A DNA stretch of 64,000 nt from JAXDTI01 sp034090045 (GTDB lineage Bacteria; Actinomycetota; Actinomycetes; Actinomycetales; Actinomycetaceae). The notes below the pieces were generated by a model, which had not been told where the DNA came from, searched no databases, and saw nothing but the letters and a program-made list of their open reading frames with translations. Below are positions 50,127 to 58,367 of this stretch, piece after piece; position 1 is the stretch's first letter; every line of letters begins with the position of its first letter. The stretch covers positions 186,001 to 250,000 of the forward strand of contig JAXDTI010000001.1 of NCBI GenBank assembly GCA_034090045.1. Direction: 5' to 3'. Made by a program: the position numbers and the translations under genes.

Positions 50127-51485
50127 ATGTTGCAAGAAATTGAGGGCTCCCAGGCGATCGCCCGGGCCGTAGCCGCGTGCAAACCGAATGTGGTGGCAGC
50201 CTATCCGATCAGCCCGCAAACCCATATTGTTGAGGCACTCTCGGCGCTGGTGAAATCCGGGCAGATGGAAAACTGCGAATACGTGAATGTGGAGAGCGAA
50301 TACTCGGCCATGTCGGCGTGTATCGGGGCTTCCGCGGTTGGGGCGCGCTCCTACACCGCGACCGCCTCTCAGGGTTTGCTCTATATGGTCGAAGCCGTCT
50401 ATAACGCCTCCGGGCTGGGTTTGCCGATCGTCATGACCGTTGCCAACCGGGCAATCGGCGCGCCCATCAACATTTGGAACGACCACACCGACTCGATGAG
50501 CCAACGCGACTCCGGGTGGCTCCAACTCTTCGCCGAAAACAACCAAGAGGCTGTAGACCTGCATATTCAAGCTTTCAGGATCGCTGAGGAACTCTCGGTA
50601 CCGGTGATGGTGTGTATGGACGGGTTTATCCTCACTCACGCTGTCGAACAGGTGGATTTGCCTGAACCCGAACAGGTCGCCAAGTTTTTGCCACCCTATC
50701 AGCCCCGCCAGGTTCTGGATCCTGCCGACCCGATCTCGATCGGCGCGATGGTCGGTCCGGAAGCCTTCACCGAAGTACGTTATTTGGCGCACCGGCAACA
50801 GCTGGATGCGCTGGAACTCATCCCGAAAGTACAAGCCGAATTTCGGGAGGTTTTCGGACGCGACTCCGGCGGACTACTGCACGAATACCAGACCGAGGAC
50901 GCTGAAACGATTATTGTGGCGCTCGGTTCGGTGGTCGGCACCCTCAAAGACGTGGTTGATGAACGCCGCGCAGCAGGCGAAAAAATCGGTATCGTGTCCA
51001 TAACCTCGTTCCGGCCCTTCCCCTTTATTGCGATTCGAGAGGCACTCGCGGGCGCGAAACGGGTCGTGTGCCTGGAGAAAGCTTTCAAACTCGGTATCGG
51101 CGGAATCGTCGCCACCGAGCTGCGGGAAGCTATGGCCGGTCACCCCTTCACCTGCTATGAGGTTATCGCCGGTCTGGGCGGACGCAACATCACAAAGAAG
51201 TCGCTGAACGTGATGCTAGATCACGCTACAGCTGATGACCTGGAACGGCTTACTTTCCTGGATCTCGACATGGATCTGGTGAATGCTGAGCTTGAACGGC
51301 AGGCAAGCACTCGCCGTTCCGGCTCTACCGCCACCAACGTGCAGCGCGCAAGGGTGCTGCGCACCAACGCGAAAATTGCTGAACGCGGTCCGGCACCACA
51401 GGCCGACAAGGTCGGTATCGCCCGGGTCGCCTCGCCCTCTACCTCGGCTGACGCGATTTCCGTGATGCCTGAGGAACGCGACTGA
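50127..51485 (+). CDS. porA: Pyruvate:ferredoxin oxidoreductase, alpha subunit
   Basis: This 452-residue subunit has VVAAYPISPQTHIVEALS near residue 23, YVNVESEYSAMSACIGASAVGARSYTATASQGLLYMVEAVYNASGL, and SQRDSGWLQLFAENNQEAVDL, the pattern of PorA rather than of 2-oxoglutarate or indolepyruvate enzymes. The last 60 residues are basic and Ala/Ser-rich, a tail absent from most PorA. GGGGAAAG precedes the ATG. porB follows after 11 bases. Confidence 0.92.
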   Translation: MLQEIEGSQAIARAVAACKPNVVAAYPISPQTHIVEALSALVKSGQMENCEYVNVESEYSAMSACIGASAVGARSYTATASQGLLYMVEAVYNASGLGLPIVMTVANRAIGAPINIWNDHTDSMSQRDSGWLQLFAENNQEAVDLHIQAFRIAEELSVPVMVCMDGFILTHAVEQVDLPEPEQVAKFLPPYQPRQVLDPADPISIGAMVGPEAFTEVRYLAHRQQLDALELIPKVQAEFREVFGRDSGGLLHEYQTEDAETIIVALGSVVGTLKDVVDERRAAGEKIGIVSITSFRPFPFIAIREALAGAKRVVCLEKAFKLGIGGIVATELREAMAGHPFTCYEVIAGLGGRNITKKSLNVMLDHATADDLERLTFLDLDMDLVNAELERQASTRRSGSTATNVQRARVLRTNAKIAERGPAPQADKVGIARVASPSTSADAISVMPEERD

Positions 51486-51496
51486 GAGGAACTGAA

Positions 51497-52693
51497 ATGA
51501 GTGAAGTGAAAAGCGCTGCCCTCCCGGAGGCACAACAAACCAGTATTCCGGCTCGTGAACACGTCAAGTTCTATCAGGTGGGTTCTTTCGCGGTCGGCAA
51601 CCGGCTGGCCGACCTGCAGTGGCGTTCCCTACAGTCAGATCCGAACCGGAAAAACTCCTTAACTTCCGGGCATCGTGCCTGTCAGGGTTGCGGCGAGGCG
51701 CTCGGTGCCCGCTATGCCCTAGATACCGCGACCGCCGAGACCGATGGACAACTGGTAACTATCAATGCGACCGGCTGTCTCGAAGTGTTCTCCACACCCT
51801 ATCCCGAAACCGCCTGGACAATCCCCTGGCTGCATTCACTCTTCGGTAACGCCGCCGCGGTTGCTTCCGGTGCGGCAGCCGGGTTGAAAGCGATGGGACG
51901 CCAACAGGTGCGGGTTATCGCCCAGGGCGGTGACGGCGGCACCGTCGATATCGGGATGGGTTCGATTTCGGGTATGTTCGAACGCAACGATGATGTGCTC
52001 TATATCTGCTATGACAACGAAGCCTATATGAACACCGGCGTACAGCGTTCCGGAGCCACCCCGCCAGCGGCACGTACCGCCACCACCCAGCCGGTCGGTG
52101 AACATCCCGGCAACGTGTTCACCCAGGGTAAAGACATGCCGCGTATCGCAATGGCTCACGAAATACCCTACGTGGCCACCGCAACGGTTGCTGACCTGCG
52201 CGACCTTGAATATAAAGTTAAGAAAGCTATGGGCTATCACGGGGCACGCTACATTCACGTGCTGGTGCCCTGCCCGCTCGGTTGGGGATCGAACTCGAAC
52301 TACACGGTGTCGCTGGCGCGACTGGCCACCCAAACCGGACTGTTCCCGGTGTATGAGGCAGAACATGGTGAAATCACTTCAGTGATGAAGATTCGCCGAC
52401 CCGCACCAGTCGAGGCCTACCTGAAACCGCAACGGCGTTTCGCCCACGTGTTCAAGGGGGAGGACTCCGCCGAAGTGATAGCTCGGTTGCAGGCGATCGC
52501 GGATCGAAACATCCGCCGCTACGGTCTGATTGAGATGGATTCTCTCGACGAGGACGTGCGAGAGCGAATACTGGCTGCCCCCGACGACCCGGAGGGTCGT
52601 TTCGCCCAGAAACTACCGGGACGTACCCGCCCCGAGGCCGCACCCGATTTGGAAGAGCTCGCCGCAGCGGCAGCCGGTAAAGCGCAGGCGTGA
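51497..52693 (+). CDS. porB: Pyruvate:ferredoxin oxidoreductase, beta subunit
   Basis: This 398-residue TPP-binding subunit has HRACQGCGEALGARYALD (cluster Cys), GDGGTVDIGMGSISGMFERNDDVLYICYDNEAYMNTGVQRSGATPP (TPP/Mg site) and VLVPCPLGWGSNS. The N-terminal 50 residues and the C-terminal 80 extend beyond the usual 310-330 residue PorB. Together with PorA and PorG it forms the core enzyme; the cluster-bearing delta function is supplied by the next gene. The frame of the next gene remains open across its 3' end, but that overlap is not used. Confidence 0.92.
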   Translation: MSEVKSAALPEAQQTSIPAREHVKFYQVGSFAVGNRLADLQWRSLQSDPNRKNSLTSGHRACQGCGEALGARYALDTATAETDGQLVTINATGCLEVFSTPYPETAWTIPWLHSLFGNAAAVASGAAAGLKAMGRQQVRVIAQGGDGGTVDIGMGSISGMFERNDDVLYICYDNEAYMNTGVQRSGATPPAARTATTQPVGEHPGNVFTQGKDMPRIAMAHEIPYVATATVADLRDLEYKVKKAMGYHGARYIHVLVPCPLGWGSNSNYTVSLARLATQTGLFPVYEAEHGEITSVMKIRRPAPVEAYLKPQRRFAHVFKGEDSAEVIARLQAIADRNIRRYGLIEMDSLDEDVRERILAAPDDPEGRFAQKLPGRTRPEAAPDLEELAAAAAGKAQA

Positions 52694-52706
52694 AAGGACC
52701 AGAATA

Positions 52707-54356
52707 ATGACTGAAAAAAACGCTGAGGTAAATGCCGAGGCCAACCGGCCTTTCGCGATCACGCTTGAGGTGGGGTCCTCACTGGAGAACGAAACCGGGT
52801 CGTGGCGTACCGAACGACCGATCTATGTGAATATGCTGCCCCCCTGCAACAAGGCCTGTCCCGCTGGCGAGAACTGTCAAGAGTGGCTTTTCCACGCCGA
52901 GGAAGGTAACTATCGGCAAGCCTGGGAACAAATCATGCAAGATAACCCGCTACCGGCAGTGATGGGGCGAGTGTGTTACCATCCCTGCCAGACCGCCTGC
53001 AACCGCGGGCAGGTCGATGAGGCGGTCGGCATCAACGCGATCGAGCGTTTCCTCGGGGATAAGGCACTGTTGGAGGGCTGGAAAGTACCGGGGCCGGAAG
53101 TGGAGAGCGGCAAACGTGTCGTGGTTGTCGGTGCCGGGCCCTCTGGCCTGTCGGCGGCCTATCACCTGCGCCGGATGGGACACACGGTAAAGGTCGTGGA
53201 TGCCGGTCCGCTGCCGGGCGGCATGATGCGTTTCGGTATCCCCTCGTATCGTCTGCCGCGCGGAATCCTCGACCTCGAAGTGAAAAGGATTGAAGAACTC
53301 GGTGTCGAGTTCGAATACAACCATCGGGTTGAAAACGTTGCTGAACTCGCAAAAGACTATGATGCCGTTTTTTTGGCTATCGGTGCCCAGATGGGTCGGC
53401 ACGCGAACATTCCTGCCGGTGACTCCGCGCGAGTGATGGACGCAGTCGATATGCTCGCCGATATGGAAAACGACGAGAAACCGATGCTGGGTCGGCGCGT
53501 GGTCGTCTATGGTGGCGGCAACACCGCAGTCGATGCGGCGCGCACCGCGAGACGCCTCGGAGCCGAAGAAGCCATTATCGTTTATCGGCGTACCCGTGAC
53601 CGGGCACCCGCCCACGACTCCGAAATCATGGAGGCCGAGGAAGAGGGCGTGATGATGAAATGGCTCTCCACTATCAAACACATGGATGGTGGCTCCATCA
53701 AAATCGAGAAAATGGAGTTGGACGAGAACGGTTTCCCGGTCGGCACCGGCGAATACGAGGATCTGGGAGCCGACTCGGTTATTATGGCACTCGGTCAGGA
53801 AACTGATTTAGGGATAGTTGAAAAAGCCCCCGGAATCGAGATTGAAAACGGTGTGGTAAAGGTAAACAGCCAGATGATGACCGGTATGGAAGGCGTGTTT
53901 GCTGGTGGCGATATGGTTCCCAGTGACCGCACCGTGACGATTGCAATCGGGCATGGCAAGAAAGCGGCACGCTATATTGACGCCTATCTCAACGGCGGCG
54001 AATATCAGCCGGAAAAGAAACACGGGGACGCGTCAATCCGGCGCATGAACACCTGGTATTACGCTGACGCACCCCAACAGGTTCGCGAAAAAATCGAGGG
54101 ACCTCGCCGCGCCTCAAGCTTCGACGAGGTGGTACAGGGCCTCGATGAAGAATCCGCGATTTTCGAGGCGCGACGCTGCATGAGCTGTGGAAACTGTTTC
54201 GGTTGTGACAACTGTTTCGGTGTTTGCCCGGATAACGCAATCTTGAAGATCCGTCCGACCGAATACGAGTTCAAATATGACTACTGTAAAGGTTGCGGAA
54301 TCTGTGCGGAGGAATGCCCCTGTGGCGCGATCTCGATGATCCCCGAGAACGCCTGA
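52707..54356 (+). CDS. GltD-like NAD(P)H-dependent oxidoreductase fused to PorD-type ferredoxin domain
   Basis: This 549-residue protein combines an N-terminal Fe-S domain (NMLPPCNKACPAGENCQEW, CYHPCQTACNRG) with FAD and NAD(P) Rossmann domains (VVVVGAGPSGLSAAYHLRRMG, VVVYGGGNTAVDAARTARRLG) as in glutamate synthase small subunits, and a C-terminal 2[4Fe-4S] ferredoxin (CMSCGNCFGCDNCFGVCP, CKGCGICAEECPCG). It likely replaces PorD and lets the POR complex exchange electrons with NAD(P)H. AGGA precedes the ATG at 52707; a much longer upstream frame is not used. Last gene of the por operon. Confidence 0.88.
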   Translation: MTEKNAEVNAEANRPFAITLEVGSSLENETGSWRTERPIYVNMLPPCNKACPAGENCQEWLFHAEEGNYRQAWEQIMQDNPLPAVMGRVCYHPCQTACNRGQVDEAVGINAIERFLGDKALLEGWKVPGPEVESGKRVVVVGAGPSGLSAAYHLRRMGHTVKVVDAGPLPGGMMRFGIPSYRLPRGILDLEVKRIEELGVEFEYNHRVENVAELAKDYDAVFLAIGAQMGRHANIPAGDSARVMDAVDMLADMENDEKPMLGRRVVVYGGGNTAVDAARTARRLGAEEAIIVYRRTRDRAPAHDSEIMEAEEEGVMMKWLSTIKHMDGGSIKIEKMELDENGFPVGTGEYEDLGADSVIMALGQETDLGIVEKAPGIEIENGVVKVNSQMMTGMEGVFAGGDMVPSDRTVTIAIGHGKKAARYIDAYLNGGEYQPEKKHGDASIRRMNTWYYADAPQQVREKIEGPRRASSFDEVVQGLDEESAIFEARRCMSCGNCFGCDNCFGVCPDNAILKIRPTEYEFKYDYCKGCGICAEECPCGAISMIPENA

Positions 54357-54378
54357 ACCACAGAGACCGGGTCGAAAC

Positions 54379-55197
54379 CTATAGAGTCACCTCGATACCT
54401 TCGAGGGATTTCTCCACGAAAGCGATGTCTCCGCGATTCGACATATCCAGGATGCCGAGGTTAGCGCACACCACTTGAACCGGAGTGCCGGCGGCCACCA
54501 TGTCGCTTACCGCTTGCGGTAGCTCATACTCTCCGCGGCTGGAAAGCGCCACGTTTTCACAGGCAGGAAAAATCTCGGGGCCAAACAACCAACAGTTCAT
54601 CGACAGTGGCGCATCCGGGTGGGCGGCTATAACCTCCGGCTCCGGTTTCTCCACGACATCAACAAACAATCCGTCCTCAACCATCAGAATCGCCATCGCC
54701 GGGATCCGGTCAGTCGGGATATTTGACTGGTTTTCAATCGCCTCGCGAGTATAACCCAACGCTCCGGCACCCGAAACTTTACCCAGTTCCCGCAAGCCCG
54801 CTACCCGATAATAGTTATCCGAATTCAGGCAATAGAACCTGTCAGAACCGGCAAACTCCTTTGCCGCAACCACGGCGTTCGCGGTACCCAGGGGTTCCTC
54901 CTGGATCGCGTAGTGGATACGTACCCGGCTGGTACGTCCCGGCGCGTCATAGTATTCACGAAACATATCCTGTTCCGGGCCGATAACCAGGCAAACATCG
55001 GTGACACCAGCATCGGCGAGCGCCGAAATCCCGTAGTCAAGGAAAGGATGCCCAGCAATCTCGATGAGACCTTTCAGACCCTTACTGGCGGCAGCGGATT
55101 GCTCTGCCGACAGACCGGAATCAGCCTGCTCGTTTGCTTTACGCATCCGAGTTCCCAGGCCACGCGCCAAGATAACTGCTTTTTTTACTGCCGACAT
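54379..55197 (-). CDS. Sugar-phosphate nucleotidyltransferase
   Basis: This 272-residue protein is a nucleotide-sugar pyrophosphorylase: the N-terminal nucleotide-binding loop reads ILARGLGTRMRK (usual AGG changed to ARG), with later LKGLIEIAGHPFLDYGISALADAGV, NSDNYYRV (metal-binding Asp) and VEKPEPE. It makes an NDP-sugar for cell-surface or secondary glycans; the sugar is not determined. ATG 55197 is chosen, with AAAGGA upstream. It converges with the por operon and diverges from the methyltransferase. Confidence 0.82.
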   Translation of the reverse strand: MSAVKKAVILARGLGTRMRKANEQADSGLSAEQSAAASKGLKGLIEIAGHPFLDYGISALADAGVTDVCLVIGPEQDMFREYYDAPGRTSRVRIHYAIQEEPLGTANAVVAAKEFAGSDRFYCLNSDNYYRVAGLRELGKVSGAGALGYTREAIENQSNIPTDRIPAMAILMVEDGLFVDVVEKPEPEVIAAHPDAPLSMNCWLFGPEIFPACENVALSSRGEYELPQAVSDMVAAGTPVQVVCANLGILDMSNRGDIAFVEKSLEGIEVTL

Positions 55198-55364
55198 TAG
55201 GGTTCCTTTCCTCAGCTGTGTGCCCACCAATTCTATGTGTGCCCACCAATTCTATTTGCCTAGACCGTGTTTATCCGGGGTTTCACCACAGTGCTGTATC
55301 ACGGTGCGGACCGACAGCCCAGCATCCGGCGGCGAGCGCTCACCGATGCCAACAGCCAGACAGA

Positions 55365-55370
55365 TAGACT
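55365..55370 (+). promoter_or_regulatory. -10 element, leaderless promoter for methyltransferase gene
   Basis: TAGACT ends six bases before the GTG at 55377 and is identical to the nadE hexamer. No ribosome site. Confidence 0.6.
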
Positions 55371-55376
55371 GGGCGA

Positions 55377-56519
55377 GTGATCAAGTACCTCGGTTCGAAA
55401 CGCACCCTGCTGCCGGTACTCACCCAACTCGCCGAGACGCTACTGTCCCCCAAACTGTCTGAATCGGCTGGTAAAAGTCAGGTTGCGGCAACCGAGTCGA
55501 GCCCGAGCGCCCTTGACCTATTTACCGGAACCACCCGCGTCGCCCAGGGATTCAAACGCCTCGGCGTGAATGTCACCGCCAACGACATCGCCAGCTATTC
55601 GCGGATACTCGCCGAAACCTATATCGCCAGCGATGCTCGCCAAGTCGATGCCGACCAGCTCGCCGAGGTGCTCACCGAACTGGAAAACACCCCCGGCAGG
55701 GAGGGGTATTTCACCGAAACATTCTGCAGGCGGGCCCGGTTCTTTCAGCCGAAAAACGGGGAACGAATCGACGCGATACGGGAACGCATCGAAAACGATT
55801 ATGCCGGAAACGACCTCTACCCGATACTGCTCACCTCACTGATGGAGGCAGCCGACCGGGTAGATTCCACGACCGGTCAGCAGATGGCCTACTTAAAGAA
55901 CTGGGCGGCAAGGTCATATAACGACCTGGAGTTGCGGGTACCGGAGCTGACTGCCGGTGTTGGGCGGGCGACACAAATGGATGCGAACGTGGCGGCACGC
56001 AGCCTCGGGCATTTCGACCTGGTTTATCTCGATCCGCCCTATAACCAGCACCGATACTTCACGAACTACCATATTTGGGAGACGCTGGTGCGCTGGGATG
56101 AACCGGAAACCTACGGGGTCGCGCAGAAACGTACTGACGCCCGTGAACCGGAAACGAAGAGCGCCTATAACCGCAAACGCGAGATGCCGGTGGCGCTCGC
56201 GGACGCGATTTCCTATCTGGACTGTTCAGCGCTGATACTGTCGTATAACAACGAATCCTGGGTGTCCTTTGAGGAACTGTATGCCGAGGTGGCAAAGGGT
56301 TTTGCGGATATGGTGGCGCTGGCTTTCCCATATAAACGCTATGTGGGGGCACAGATCGGCGTGTATAACCCGGCCGGTGAACGGGTCGGGAAGGCCGGGC
56401 CAGAAAGCAACCTCGAATACCTGTTTATCGGCGCGAACCCGGCGGCCATCGCGCGGGTGCGCGCATTGGTTGCCGGGAAGCACCTGAGCCTGCCCGGTCA
56501 GATTGTCCAGCCGCGTTGA
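55377..56519 (+). CDS. D12-class adenine-specific DNA methyltransferase (orphan)
   Basis: This 380-residue DNA N6-adenine methyltransferase begins with the Dam-like IKYLGSKRTLL (residues 2-12), then the SAM motif DLFTGTTRVAQGF (47-59), NDIASYSRILAET, and catalytic DPPY at 219-222 with YNQHRYFTNYHIWET. It is longer than Dam (about 270). No restriction enzyme gene is adjacent, so it is either solitary, with an epigenetic or repair role, or its partner is lost. Start is GTG with a leaderless-type -10. A long inverted repeat follows within 40 bases of the stop. Confidence 0.88.
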   Translation: MIKYLGSKRTLLPVLTQLAETLLSPKLSESAGKSQVAATESSPSALDLFTGTTRVAQGFKRLGVNVTANDIASYSRILAETYIASDARQVDADQLAEVLTELENTPGREGYFTETFCRRARFFQPKNGERIDAIRERIENDYAGNDLYPILLTSLMEAADRVDSTTGQQMAYLKNWAARSYNDLELRVPELTAGVGRATQMDANVAARSLGHFDLVYLDPPYNQHRYFTNYHIWETLVRWDEPETYGVAQKRTDAREPETKSAYNRKREMPVALADAISYLDCSALILSYNNESWVSFEELYAEVAKGFADMVALAFPYKRYVGAQIGVYNPAGERVGKAGPESNLEYLFIGANPAAIARVRALVAGKHLSLPGQIVQPR

Positions 56520-56555
56520 GACCCCACGGTGCACCGGGCAGAGTAGCGCCGCGCC

Positions 56556-56621
56556 CTAACGCTTACTTTTCAGGTTGCAGCTTCGATTATTCGAAGCTGC
56601 GAACCCAAAAGTACGCGTTAG
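56556..56621. repeat. 66-base inverted repeat (31-bp arms, 4-base loop)
   Basis: Left arm 56556-56586 and right arm 56591-56621 pair at about 26 of 31 positions around TTAT; the outer CTAACGC/GCGTTAG and the inner GCAGCTTCGA/TCGAAGCTGC are perfect. No T-run follows on either strand, so it is not a plain terminator. It may be a miniature mobile element or a stable RNA hairpin between the methyltransferase gene and the gene remnant. Confidence 0.75.
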
Positions 56622-56667
56622 ATCCGGACAGGGATTTAGGCTGTAACTGACCAGGTAGGAGACCACT

Positions 56668-56802
56668 TTGAGCTATAACCAGCCACACCCCGGAGAGCAG
56701 CCGATTCAACAGCCGTTCCCGCCGCAGCAACTACGACAATTTTATCCAATAGCCGGTCGGGTTTCGAGGATTCACAGGCGCCGCTGCGCGGCGAGCCAGT
56801 GA
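56668..56802 (+). pseudogene. 5' remnant of a Pro/Gln-rich N-terminal coding sequence
   Basis: TTG with AGGAG upstream opens a 44-codon frame encoding a Pro/Gln-rich start typical of the cytoplasmic tails of actinobacterial membrane proteins. It ends within the 3' end of the nuclease gene, which lies on the other strand. This looks like a gene whose body was deleted when the nuclease locus arrived or moved. It could also be a short expressed peptide. Low confidence. Confidence 0.45.
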
Positions 56803-58346
56803 TGCAGACGCATAGTGGAGACACAGTCCTGGCGGTTGTATTCAGCCAGTTCATACAGCTTCTCGGGGGGCAGGTTCGCCGCGTCACCCGCGCTGGTGAA
56901 CAGTTGATGGAAACGCACCGCCGCCATACCGCCGTCAGAAATATTGGTGCCGCGCGCCTGTTCACCCAGGTAAAGCGGTTCAAGGTCTTTCAAAGTCATC
57001 CCGCCGGTGCCGGTAGTCAGTGCTGAACGCGCCACCTCAAACAGGTCAGTGAAACGTTCAAACCCCGGATGCTCAAATCGGTGGCGGCGCTGCAACCTGC
57101 GGAAATATTCGCGTTCCTGGCTGGAATAGTGGTACACCCGCGCCTCCGGGTAAGCCTCCAGGTGAGCCACAATTTCCGCGGTGAGCTGCTTATACATTGT
57201 CGCTTCGCTTTCCCGGTCGTGTGCCCACAGCGCGTGGTACTCCCCATCCAACCAATATCCGGCCAAATACACCAGCCCGGTGTGGTCGGTACGCGTCCAA
57301 CCCCACAGTGAATCATTCTCGAAATCCAGGTACAGGTCCTGGTCACCAGGGTTCGGCAAAGCACCTAAAAGTGGGCTATCGTGATTAATGCTGTAGAGCA
57401 GTTCCCCGGTTTCGCGCTGTTTCAACAGCATCCCGGCGCGTTCCACGAATACCGGACGCAGCGAACCTATCGCCCGCAAATCAGCATCAGCCAGTTCCTT
57501 TACCGTAAAAATCCCTTGACGGTGGGCATCTGTGCGGGTGTTCGGGCCCAGACCCGAGACGGCCAACACATCATCGTAGGCAGCGACCGCGCCGGTACAC
57601 GCCGCGCAGCCGCCACAAACCTGAACTCGCCGCCAACAGGTCTCACCGATTTCGTGATTCCCCCAGTTCTCCAGGAGCTCCGCTGCCCGGGCTATCAGGT
57701 TTTTCGCCTCGGCAATCAGCTCGTCAAAATGTTCGCTCTTCAGGTTCCCGTCCGCCAGGAACAGCAGTACCTGCTCGAAATAATCCCCGCGAGGCAGGCG
57801 CTCCGCTGTGCGCCAACTCCGCAACTGTTCACCGGCTGCCGGACAAGCCAGCTCACCGATTGCCCGGCGGGCTGTCGTGACTGTCTCACCGCTAGCCCGG
57901 TCACGTTTCGCCGTCAAATAGGCGATCCCAGCCATGTTGGCGCGCACCCTCGAACGCATATGAGCCGAGTATTTCCCGAGACCAACGAGGTTCAGGGTGC
58001 CGCCAGTTACCGGATCCGTGGTGCTCACCGTGATTGGTATTGTGCCGCTTAATGCAACTTTCTCGCCGTTGATTGTGGCGCTCGTTGGAACCGTCAACCG
58101 GATATTCGCACTCGCCCGGACCGGGGTTTTCGTGCTGATACCGGCCTGTTCCAAAAAAGGTAGTAAGCGTTTCGGATGCAACGCTAAACCGGCCTGGAAA
58201 TCCCGTGTCAGTGTTGCCAAATATCGGTGGAACTCGTCATCGGTATCGCCGAACTGGACTTCGGGGGCGGTCGGCAACCGGTGGGTAAGGAAGTCCCACT
58301 CGCACACGCCGAGGCGAGTCAGATCCGAGATATCTAAAGTGGGCAA
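56772..58346 (-). CDS. TM0106-type RecB-like/DEDD nuclease with degenerate RecB domain
   Basis: This 524-residue protein fits the TM0106 family: an N-terminal RecB-like part, a zinc-type Cys patch (VCGGCAAC), a helix-hairpin-helix-like stretch (GIFTVKELADADLRAIGSL), and a C-terminal RNase H-like exonuclease. In the latter the DEDD-type residues are visible: LYLDFEND, YHYSSQEREYF, FTDLFEVAR, and YNRQDCVSTMRLHHWL. In the RecB part I cannot find the expected D...D-x-K pair; the equivalent strand reads NLVGLGKYS. Nuclease activity may reside in the C-terminal domain only. TTG start with AAGG two bases upstream. Confidence 0.75.
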   Translation of the reverse strand: MPTLDISDLTRLGVCEWDFLTHRLPTAPEVQFGDTDDEFHRYLATLTRDFQAGLALHPKRLLPFLEQAGISTKTPVRASANIRLTVPTSATINGEKVALSGTIPITVSTTDPVTGGTLNLVGLGKYSAHMRSRVRANMAGIAYLTAKRDRASGETVTTARRAIGELACPAAGEQLRSWRTAERLPRGDYFEQVLLFLADGNLKSEHFDELIAEAKNLIARAAELLENWGNHEIGETCWRRVQVCGGCAACTGAVAAYDDVLAVSGLGPNTRTDAHRQGIFTVKELADADLRAIGSLRPVFVERAGMLLKQRETGELLYSINHDSPLLGALPNPGDQDLYLDFENDSLWGWTRTDHTGLVYLAGYWLDGEYHALWAHDRESEATMYKQLTAEIVAHLEAYPEARVYHYSSQEREYFRRLQRRHRFEHPGFERFTDLFEVARSALTTGTGGMTLKDLEPLYLGEQARGTNISDGGMAAVRFHQLFTSAGDAANLPPEKLYELAEYNRQDCVSTMRLHHWLAAQRRL

Positions 58347-58367
58347 AACCTTACACCTCGCTGCTGT

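Noticed and set aside
52530..52706. In-frame upstream extension of the GltD-like gene into porB
   Set aside because: The extra 59 codons are Arg/Pro-rich, overlap porB in another frame and lack a ribosome site; ATG 52707 has AGGA.
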